A stretch of DNA of 64,000 bases from Cloacibacterium sp. TD35 (GTDB lineage Bacteria; Bacteroidota; Bacteroidia; Flavobacteriales; Weeksellaceae): positions 1,184,001 to 1,248,000 of the forward strand of contig NZ_CP104850.1 in assembly GCF_028864635.1 (NCBI RefSeq), written 5' to 3'. Positions within the stretch are counted from its first letter, which is position 1; every line of letters begins with the position of its first letter. Shown here piece by piece: positions 52,919 through 59,294 of this stretch. The position numbers and the translations under genes are program-made. The notes below the pieces were generated by a model. It made no database searches and had not been told where the DNA came from. It was given only the letters and a program-made list of their open reading frames with translations.

Positions 52919-54127
52919 ATGAAATTTCTAAAATTTACTTTTTTATTGCTTTCTGTTTGGGTTTTTGGTCAAAAAATTAGAAGTGTTCAGCTTTTTAATC
53001 CTCAGACCAATGATGAAACACCTGTCATCAAATTTGGGGAGCAATTGGTTTTGAATTTTGATGATCTAGAAAATAAATCTAACGTTTATCGATACACCAT
53101 TAAGCATTTTGATAGGAATTGGAAAGATGACGGTTTGTTTTTCACAGAGTATGCAAAAGGTCCTGTGAATTCTTATATTCAAGATTTTAGATACTCTTTT
53201 AATACGGTTCAAAAATATACACACTACACTTTAAAATTCCCGAATGAGAAGACGCAACTGAAAATTTCTGGAAATTATGAAATCATCGTTTTTGATGAAT
53301 CGGTCAATAAACCACTTTTTAAGAAAAGGTTTTGTGTGGTAGAAAATGGTGCGAATTTGGGAATTAATGTAACCAGATTTGCAGATAGCAAAGCGCCAAA
53401 CCTTAATCAAAGAATAGAAGTTTCTGCCATTTCTAATGATGCAAGTTTGTTTTCTAGCCTTAATTCCATTAGTCTGAATGTGATTCAAAATAATAATTTT
53501 GGACTGGGAATTTATAATCAGAAACCCAATGCTGCGATGGGAAATAAATTGCTTTTTCAGCAGATGAATTTGGTTTTTCCGGGAAATAATGAGTTTTATT
53601 ACTTTGATAATAAAAATATGAACCAGCCTTTTGATATGGTGGCTGCAACGAATAATAATGATGAAGGAAATCATACATATTTGCATTCGGTTTGGGCTTT
53701 TCCGCTTAACTATCAATATCAGCCAGATGTAAACGGAGCTTTTTATTTCAGAAGAAATGATTTGGGAATTGAAAGAAATGCAGATACAGAAGCAGATTAT
53801 TCTTGGGTGTATTTTTCTTTGGATTCAGAAAAAACAGAAAAGGAAATTTATGTTTTAGGTGCTTTCAATGACTTTACTCCTTCAGATGAAAATAAAATGT
53901 TTTATGATGAAAATGCCAAAAAATACGTTGCTAGAATTTATTTGAAACAAGGTTTTTACAATTATATTTTGGCTACAAAAGATGCAACAGGCTTCATCAA
54001 TCTAGGTGAAATTAATGGTAATTTTTGGCAAACCGAAAACTTATATCAGGCATTTTTATATTATGCTCCTTTCGATAGAAATTATGATGGTTTAATTGGT
54101 TACGGTGAAACCAGAAAACCTAGATAA
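52919..54127 (+). CDS. DUF5103 protein, type IX secretion Plug-like
   Basis: 402 residues with a signal peptide ending VFG-QK (about 18). Mature domain: KIRSVQLFNPQTNDETPVIKFGEQLVLNFDDL then YTIKHFDRNWKDDGLFFTEYAKGPVNSYIQDFRYSFNT, the DUF5103 pattern. The F. johnsoniae member is the Plug that closes the periplasmic end of the SprA translocon, so this is likely a T9SS component. A near-consensus TATCTTCG box lies 5 nt before the ATG. Start at ATG 52919. Confidence 0.88.
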   Translation: MKFLKFTFLLLSVWVFGQKIRSVQLFNPQTNDETPVIKFGEQLVLNFDDLENKSNVYRYTIKHFDRNWKDDGLFFTEYAKGPVNSYIQDFRYSFNTVQKYTHYTLKFPNEKTQLKISGNYEIIVFDESVNKPLFKKRFCVVENGANLGINVTRFADSKAPNLNQRIEVSAISNDASLFSSLNSISLNVIQNNNFGLGIYNQKPNAAMGNKLLFQQMNLVFPGNNEFYYFDNKNMNQPFDMVAATNNNDEGNHTYLHSVWAFPLNYQYQPDVNGAFYFRRNDLGIERNADTEADYSWVYFSLDSEKTEKEIYVLGAFNDFTPSDENKMFYDENAKKYVARIYLKQGFYNYILATKDATGFINLGEINGNFWQTENLYQAFLYYAPFDRNYDGLIGYGETRKPR

Positions 54128-54130
54128 CTA

Positions 54131-54162
54131 AAAAATCCTTTCAAATACTGAAAGGATTTTTG
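54131..54162. terminator. Bidirectional intrinsic terminator
   Basis: AAAAATCCTTTCA / TGAAAGGATTTTT with a 5-nt loop between the convergent Plug-like gene and hemH. Confidence 0.85.
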
Positions 54163-54164
54163 TT

Positions 54165-55196
54165 TTATAATTCTTCTTCGCAAAGTTGTTTTACGACTTC
54201 TATCCATCTGTCTTCGTCGTTAAGACAAGGAACGTAGTGGAAATTTTCTCCACCTGCATGCAAAAACTCTTCTTTTCCTTCTACAGAAATCTCTTCTAGA
54301 GTTTCTAAACAATCACTTACAAAAGCTGGACAAACAATCGCTAGGTTTTTCACACCGTTTTTAGGTAGATTTTCTAAAGTTTCATCTGTGTAAGGCTCTA
54401 TCCATTTATCTTTTCCTAATCTAGACTGGAAAGTAGATTTCACTTGACTATCTTCCAAACCTAATTTTTGTCTTACCAATTCGGTGGTTTTCAGGCATTG
54501 ATGTCTATAACAATATTGATGTGAAGGATGATCTTCTTTGAAACAACAATCGCCTATTTTACAAGTTTTGGTAGGGTCTGTTTTGTAAATATGTCTTTCT
54601 GGAACTCCGTGATACGAAAACTGAAGCAAATCAAAATTTTCTGGTAATTTTTCTTTAATGCTTTCAGCCAAACAATTGATGTAAAGGTCTCTATTGTAGA
54701 AAGGTTTTACATAATTGATTTTGATGTTTGGGAAAACTTTCGCTTGAACTTCTTTTGCTTTTTCTACTACGGTTTCTGTAGTACTCATCGCATATTGCGG
54801 ATAAAGTGGGAAAAGAACTATTTCTTCTACGCCTTTTTCTACCAGGTTTCTGATTCCGGTTTCTATGCTTGGTTCAGCGTATCTCATCCCAATTTCTACA
54901 GGAATATCAACTAATTTCTGCAATTTTTGTTGAATCTGTTTCGTGATGACAATCAATGGCGAACCTTCATCTGTCCAAACGGTTTTGTAAGCTGCCGCAG
55001 ATTTTTTAGGGCGAGTATTGAGGATAATTCCTTTTACTAAAAGCGCTCTAAAGAACCATGGATAGTCTATCACACGTTCGTCCATCAAGAATTCATCTAG
55101 ATATTCTTTTACGTCTTCTACTTTTGTAGATTTCGGCGAACCAAGATTTACGAGTAAAATTCCCTTTTTCGAGTTTTTAGCGATATTATTTTCCAA
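54165..55196 (-). CDS. hemH: Ferrochelatase
   Basis: 343 residues. Inserts iron into protoporphyrin IX. GILLVNLGSPKSTKVEDVKEYLDEFLMDERVID opening; MRYAEPSIETGI; FPLYPQYAMSTTETV; catalytic His196 in LLQFSYHGVPERH; and GIKNLAI-type ending VCPAFVSDCLETLEEI. A Cys-rich insertion after the catalytic motif has cysteines at 212, 217, 218, 229 and 234 (TCKIGDCCFKEDHPSHQYCY), which could bind a metal or cluster as in some [2Fe-2S] ferrochelatases. It is downstream of the nfu gene on the same strand. Confidence 0.95.
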   Translation of the reverse strand: MENNIAKNSKKGILLVNLGSPKSTKVEDVKEYLDEFLMDERVIDYPWFFRALLVKGIILNTRPKKSAAAYKTVWTDEGSPLIVITKQIQQKLQKLVDIPVEIGMRYAEPSIETGIRNLVEKGVEEIVLFPLYPQYAMSTTETVVEKAKEVQAKVFPNIKINYVKPFYNRDLYINCLAESIKEKLPENFDLLQFSYHGVPERHIYKTDPTKTCKIGDCCFKEDHPSHQYCYRHQCLKTTELVRQKLGLEDSQVKSTFQSRLGKDKWIEPYTDETLENLPKNGVKNLAIVCPAFVSDCLETLEEISVEGKEEFLHAGGENFHYVPCLNDEDRWIEVVKQLCEEEL

Positions 55197-55254
55197 AATT
55201 TTTAATTTTTTAATTTTTAAACGAAGTTCTATTTTTCGAATTTCGCAATTCTTT

Positions 55255-56133
55255 TTATCCGTTTACAGCTTCTACTTTTTCTACTAAATCTGGCAAGAAA
55301 TTTTTCAGAACTTGTTCTATTCCTCCTTTTAGCGTAGCAGTAGAACTTGGGCAACCGCTACAAGCACCTTGTAAAAGCATTTTTGCGGTTTTATTTTCTG
55401 CATCATATTCTAAAAGTGAAATTTTCCCACCGTCGTTTTCAACTGCTGGTGAAACATATTCAGTTAAAATATCAGAAATTTTTTGCTCAACATCTGTATA
55501 CTCTCTGTTGATTATTTTTTCTACAGGGCTTTCGTGTTTCTGAGGTTCTTTATTGGTAATTTTGTGGCCATTTTGTAAAAACTCGGCAATTACATTTCTC
55601 ACTACAGTCATCACCTCATGCCATTGTACAGAATCATCTTTGGTTACTGCCATGAAATTTTCTGAAACAAAAACTTCTTTTACAAATTTGAACTCATCAT
55701 AAAGCACTTTGGCTAAAGGAACTTCATCCGCTTCTTCTCTAGATTTTACTTCTACGAAACCGTCTAATAATAATCTGTTTCCGCCGAATTTCATCACAGC
55801 AGGATTCGGAGTCATTTCGGCAAAGATTTCATATCTCTGTTGAGGTTTTTGTCTGTAAATTCTAGGATTGGCTAGAAGCTCATCTTCAATTACATTTTTA
55901 AGACTTTCTGCGATGTGCTCCCATTCTACGTGGTCTTCTTTAGCAACTGCTACAAAATTAGCAGAGATAAAAACCTTAGAAACAAAAGGATAATTGAAAA
56001 GTTCTTGAGCCAATGGAATTTCTGAAATATCAGAAGTTCTATCAAGTTCTAATGAACCTGGAATCAGGGTATAATCAGCCACAAACTTCATTACATTTGG
56101 GTTTGCAGTAGGTTCTATAATAATTGTATGCAT
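55255..56133 (-). CDS. NifU/Nfu Fe-S cluster carrier with two N-terminal Nfu domains
   Basis: 292 residues. Two related Nfu N-terminal domains at about 1-88 and 100-190 (compare PTANPNVMKFVADYTLI with MTPNPAVMKFGGNRLLL, and FVSKVFISANFVAVAKED with FVKEVFVSENFMAVTKDD), then a C-terminal NifU domain with the cluster motif LQGACSGCPSSTATLKGGIEQVL (C-x-x-C). It carries Fe-S clusters to target proteins. Two N-terminal units in one chain is a Bacteroidota pattern. A TATTTTTG box lies 22 nt upstream; hemH follows. Confidence 0.92.
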   Translation of the reverse strand: MHTIIIEPTANPNVMKFVADYTLIPGSLELDRTSDISEIPLAQELFNYPFVSKVFISANFVAVAKEDHVEWEHIAESLKNVIEDELLANPRIYRQKPQQRYEIFAEMTPNPAVMKFGGNRLLLDGFVEVKSREEADEVPLAKVLYDEFKFVKEVFVSENFMAVTKDDSVQWHEVMTVVRNVIAEFLQNGHKITNKEPQKHESPVEKIINREYTDVEQKISDILTEYVSPAVENDGGKISLLEYDAENKTAKMLLQGACSGCPSSTATLKGGIEQVLKNFLPDLVEKVEAVNG

Positions 56134-56154
56134 TTTTTACTTAAATTTGAGATG

Positions 56155-56162
56155 CAAAAATA
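56155..56162 (-). promoter_or_regulatory. -7 box (TATTTTTG) of the nfu-hemH operon
   Basis: Exact TAnnTTTG on the minus strand followed by CA, with a heptamer array beginning 7 nt further upstream. Confidence 0.55.
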
Positions 56163-56168
56163 CGGAAA

Positions 56169-56203
56169 GCAAGTCAGAAGAGAGAAGATGCAAGTTAGAT
56201 TTT
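56169..56203 (-). repeat. Heptamer array upstream of the nfu -7 box
   Basis: Plus-strand words GCAAGTC, AGAAGAG, AGAAGAT, GCAAGTT, AGATTTT in strict 7-nt phase. Relative to nfu it covers the -33 zone. Confidence 0.6.
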
Positions 56204-56262
56204 TTCAATTATTAATATTTTGCAAATTTTTAAAATTTTAACCACAAATTGTAGACTAAAAT

Positions 56263-56784
56263 ATGGCATTAGTAAGAGAACTTTTAGGCAAGACTCCAAA
56301 AATCGGGGAAAATACTTTTTTAGCAGAAACAGCTGTAATCATAGGCGATGTAGAGATGGGGAAAGATTGCAGTATATGGTATAATGCTGTAATCAGAGGA
56401 GATGTGCACTATATAAAATTAGGAAACAAAGTAAATGTACAGGATAATGTAATGCTGCATTGTACGTATGAAAAATTTCCTTTAGTGATTGGTGATAATG
56501 TTTCAATTGGGCATAATGCTTGTGTACATGGTTGCACAATTCATGATAATGTACTGATTGGAATGAGTTCTGTTGTAATGGATAATTGTGTGATAGAAAG
56601 TAATTCTATTGTGGCGGCTGGTTCTGTAGTTACACAAGGAACTCACATTAGAGCAGGTGAATTATGGGGAGGAGTTCCTGCAAAGAAAATAAAAGACGTT
56701 TCGCAAGAACTGATTTCAGGTGAAATAGACAGAATTGCGAATAATTACGTGAAATATTCTTCTTGGTACAAGGATGGACAATAA
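56263..56784 (+). CDS. Gamma carbonic anhydrase family protein
   Basis: 173 residues. Left-handed beta-helix with hexapeptide repeats: ETAVIIGDVEMGKDCSIWYNAVIRGDVHYIKLGNKVNVQDNVMLHC, then VIGDNVSIGHNACVHGCTIHDNVLIGMSSVVMDNCVIESNSIVAAGSVV. The metal histidines are at the LHC, GHN and VHG positions. The family (YrdA/CaiE/PaaY-like) is often annotated carbonic anhydrase, but activity is not assured. The broken GNAT gene starts inside its last 11 nt. Confidence 0.92.
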   Translation: MALVRELLGKTPKIGENTFLAETAVIIGDVEMGKDCSIWYNAVIRGDVHYIKLGNKVNVQDNVMLHCTYEKFPLVIGDNVSIGHNACVHGCTIHDNVLIGMSSVVMDNCVIESNSIVAAGSVVTQGTHIRAGELWGGVPAKKIKDVSQELISGEIDRIANNYVKYSSWYKDGQ

Positions 56785-56839
56785 TTTACCCATACTGTCC
56801 ACATAAAGACTCATACTTTCACAGCCTACTATTTCAGAT

Positions 56840-57325
56840 TTGGAGGATATTATTTTTCATGCCAATTCTACTTCGGAAATTACAAAAAATACCATTACTT
56901 TTCCTTATCCTTATGAAGAAAAGCATGCTCATTTTTGGCTAAAAATGGCAGAAGAGGGTTTTGCGAAAAAAGATGCTTACATTTTTGCTATTCGTGAAAA
57001 AGAAAATTTAAAATTAATTGGTGCGATTGGTCTTCATGTAGATTTAGCGAATCGAAAAGCAGAAGTTGGATATTGGCTCGGGAAATCTTTTTGGAACAAA
57101 GGCTATGTTACTGAAGCATTACAAAGAATTCTACAATTTGGCTTCGAAGAGTTACATCTAAATAAAATCTATGCTTCTCATTTTCCGTACAATCCTGCAT
57201 CGGGAAAAGTATTGCAGAAAAACGGTTTCGAATTTGAAGGAATTTTGAAGCAAGAAGTCCTTAAGAATGGACAGTTTTTGGATTTACACCGATTTGCTAT
57301 TTTTCAAGAAACGTATTTAAAATAA
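56840..57325 (+). CDS. GNAT acetyltransferase, 5' end interrupted by a stop codon
   Basis: The readable frame gives 161 residues from a TTG at 56840: RimJ/RimL-like GNAT with LIGAIGLHVDLANRKAEVGYWLGKSFWNKGYVTEALQRILQFGFEELHLNKIYASHFPYNPASGKVLQKNGFEFEG, where the acetyl-CoA segment (WNKGYVTEAL) and Asn-rich ASGKVLQKNGF are intact. The first strand of the GNAT fold is missing from this version. In frame, codons from an ATG at 56774 supply MDNNLPILST, a TAA, and then RLILSQPTISD; replacing TAA with GAA would restore the usual TERLIL start. So the gene is a 184-codon frame (183 residues if codon 11 were sense) broken at codon 11, re-initiated at TTG, or a sequencing error. Confidence 0.7.
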   Translation: MEDIIFHANSTSEITKNTITFPYPYEEKHAHFWLKMAEEGFAKKDAYIFAIREKENLKLIGAIGLHVDLANRKAEVGYWLGKSFWNKGYVTEALQRILQFGFEELHLNKIYASHFPYNPASGKVLQKNGFEFEGILKQEVLKNGQFLDLHRFAIFQETYLK

Positions 57326-57338
57326 GAAAAATAAAATT

Positions 57339-57373
57339 AAAAGCCTGACTCGTGGAGAATCAGGCTTTTTTTT
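57339..57373. terminator. Terminator between GNAT and norB-like genes
   Basis: AAGCCTGA / TCAGGCTT with an 11-nt loop and eight T on the plus strand; A-rich on the other side. Confidence 0.75.
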
Positions 57374-58706
57374 ACTGTATTTTCTTTGTCACAGATTGCC
57401 AACTAAATTTAAACAAAGGATAGAGTAGCGCTATCAGTGCCAAAAGAAGTACAGCGCCAGAACTGGTGAAAATTTTGAAATAAATGCTCAAGGCGTTAAT
57501 CATGTCATAAAAACTCTTGTTTTGCAAATTTTCAGAAATTTTCTGTAGTCCCATTCCGACTAAACAAACCCAAAATATAACCAATGATAAATTGAAGATC
57601 AAAAGACTCCAATTGTATCTTTTCCAATTTAAATAATGCGGCGCCACATCATCTACAATTAAAGTGATAGAAGCTAATAACAGTAAAGTATTGATGCCAA
57701 TTGTAGAGCCCATTGCGTGCGCCACTGTAATATGTGTTCCGTGCGTATAGAAATTTATAGCAGGGATAGATATAGAAATAGAAAGTACCAAGTTGAGTAA
57801 AATCCAGATTTCTGCATAAGTAAGAATCTTAAACGAAAGCTTGTGGTTTTGGTGGTTCGCTTTTATATAAGTTTTTCTAAAAGAGTAAATAATATTTGCC
57901 AAAATAAGCAATTCCGTCATGCTAATGCTGTAAGCAATAAGTTTCACCGTTGGTGAAGCGGGTACTATATAAGTATGGTGTCCCCAGTTGAACATAAGAT
58001 TCGTTAAGCCAAGGAAATAAAAGAAAAATGCAATTTTAGATTGATTGATTTTTTGATCTCCAGAGATTTTTTCCATAGCAAACATAGCAGTTCCGTACAC
58101 CAGCATATTCCAAGAACCAACCATAGAACCCATAGCTTTCCACTGAATGGTTACATCTCGAATGATATTGTCATTAAAAAATGAGAATTGCCAAAGTTGA
58201 GCTTCTACTGTAGTAATCAAAAAGAAAATTAAACCCGTACTCCAGCTCCAGATGTAGACAGGGACTGTTTTGTAATTAGGTTTTACGGTCATGAAGAAAT
58301 TATACATGAAAATCAACCAAGAACTCACAATCAAAATCACAATATATGGCGGGAATTCTAAATATTCTCTTCCTCCGAATTTTCCTAAGACAAAGAAAAC
58401 TGTTACCAAAACCAATATTAAAATTTGCAAAGCGATTTGTAATTTCGCCAGTTTTTCAGAATAAATTTTTCTACCCGAAACTTCTGGTAAATAATAATAA
58501 ATAATTCCTGTGGCTGCTGTAAAAATCCAGTTGATAGAAAGGTAAGTGTGAAGCGGTCTCATTTTTTGGAAAGACAAAGTATCTTTCAATAAATTGGGAT
58601 AAAGATGTTGCAATCCTCCTAAAATCCCAAAAACAAGTCCTAAAAAAAGCGAAAAAATGGCAATGATAATAAACCAGCTTCCGATGATATTATTCTTCAG
58701 TTTCAT
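57372..58706 (-). CDS. NorB-like heme-copper oxidoreductase catalytic subunit, atypical ligands
   Basis: 444 residues, about twelve membrane helices. The alignment to cNOR is easy to follow: RPLHTYLSINW (His53, heme b) and YYYLPEVSGRKIYSEKL match NorB RMVHTNLL and YYLVPEESDCELYSPKL; NWGHHTYIVP gives the FeB histidines 243 and 244; MTELL gives the helix acid Glu265; NFYTHGTHITVAH gives proximal heme b3 His330. Unlike cNorB, the FeB His (207 in P. aeruginosa) aligns with Met192, Glu211 with Val196, and the second heme b ligand (His349) with Met332. The ATG at 58706 overlaps norC by 17 nt. Substrate NO or O2 is not provable here. Confidence 0.85.
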   Translation of the reverse strand: MKLKNNIIGSWFIIIAIFSLFLGLVFGILGGLQHLYPNLLKDTLSFQKMRPLHTYLSINWIFTAATGIIYYYLPEVSGRKIYSEKLAKLQIALQILILVLVTVFFVLGKFGGREYLEFPPYIVILIVSSWLIFMYNFFMTVKPNYKTVPVYIWSWSTGLIFFLITTVEAQLWQFSFFNDNIIRDVTIQWKAMGSMVGSWNMLVYGTAMFAMEKISGDQKINQSKIAFFFYFLGLTNLMFNWGHHTYIVPASPTVKLIAYSISMTELLILANIIYSFRKTYIKANHQNHKLSFKILTYAEIWILLNLVLSISISIPAINFYTHGTHITVAHAMGSTIGINTLLLLASITLIVDDVAPHYLNWKRYNWSLLIFNLSLVIFWVCLVGMGLQKISENLQNKSFYDMINALSIYFKIFTSSGAVLLLALIALLYPLFKFSWQSVTKKIQ

Positions 58707-59076
58707 GTGGTGTGGTGTTTTTATAAGAAAAAGCATTTGCGTCTACATATTTTAAATAATCTACCAATGCTTCTGTTTGTTCTTTACTGAAATGGAAATT
58801 AGGCATTCTGGTTCCGCCTCCATTTTCTATAAAAGCTTTTACATAGGATTCTCCACGAGTTTTATCTGAAATAGCAGTAGTAAGTTCTGGACCTAAATAT
58901 CCTCCTAAACCAAAAATCTGATGGCAAGATTGACAATTGTACTCTTGATATATTTTTTTACCCAATTGTTGTCGGGTAGTCATTACGGTTCCGTAGTTTG
59001 TTGCGCCTGTATAAATCCAAGAAGAATAAGTGGCAAACGCAAAAAAGAGCGTCAAAAAAATCCATATCTTTTTCAT
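58690..59076 (-). CDS. NorC-like membrane-anchored cytochrome c
   Basis: 128 residues. One N-terminal membrane helix (about 5-25), then a cytochrome c domain with EYNCQSCHQIFGLGGYLGP (C-x-x-C-H, residues about 50-54) and the distal Met in GTRMPNFHF. The helix-plus-small-cytochrome arrangement directly before the catalytic gene, and the GGYLGPEL motif, match NorC of cytochrome-c-type nitric oxide reductases. Electrons presumably enter here for the NorB-like partner. Promoter: TAACTTTG plus FNR-like site upstream. Confidence 0.9.
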   Translation of the reverse strand: MKKIWIFLTLFFAFATYSSWIYTGATNYGTVMTTRQQLGKKIYQEYNCQSCHQIFGLGGYLGPELTTAISDKTRGESYVKAFIENGGGTRMPNFHFSKEQTEALVDYLKYVDANAFSYKNTTPHETEE

Positions 59077-59101
59077 AAGATTTTTCTTAAAAATTCTGGT
59101 G

Positions 59102-59109
59102 CAAAGTTA
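59102..59109 (-). promoter_or_regulatory. -7 box (TAACTTTG) of the norCB-like operon
   Basis: Exact TAnnTTTG on the minus strand followed by CACC. It predicts +1 near 59098. Confidence 0.6.
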
Positions 59110-59132
59110 ATTTCTTAGTCAATATCTTTTTT

Positions 59133-59146
59133 ATGATTTGTATCAT
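59133..59146 (-). promoter_or_regulatory. FNR/CRP-type palindrome upstream of norC
   Basis: ATGAT-TTGT-ATCAT, a perfect 5-bp inverted repeat resembling the FNR consensus TTGAT-N4-ATCAA. Its centre is 41.5 nt upstream of the predicted start, the classic class II activator position. Confidence 0.55.
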
Positions 59147-59226
59147 CTATTAACTTGATAGTTTTTATTTATCATTAAATCTTTCTCCATTTTTTGCATC
59201 AATAATTTTTTAAAATTTTAGATTTA

Positions 59227-59266
59227 TGACCTTCACATCATCATATTGTCAAATCATCGCATCTTG
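59227..59266 (+). repeat. Octamer-like word array before the helicase gene
   Basis: ACATCATC, ATATTGTC, AAATCATC, GCATCTTG in 8-nt phase from 59235; related words begin at 59227. It ends 12 nt before the -7 box. Confidence 0.5.
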
Positions 59267-59278
59267 ATTTTTTTTCAC

Positions 59279-59286
59279 TAATTTTG
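59279..59286 (+). promoter_or_regulatory. -7 box (TAATTTTG) of the helicase gene
   Basis: Exact TAnnTTTG with 8 nt before the ATG at 59295, so the leader is about 5 nt or none. Confidence 0.55.
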
Positions 59287-59294
59287 AACCTAGA

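Noticed and set aside
53231-53716. 161-residue frame antisense to the DUF5103 gene
   Set aside because: Ile/Lys/His-rich shadow of an AT-rich gene with a convincing plus-strand product.
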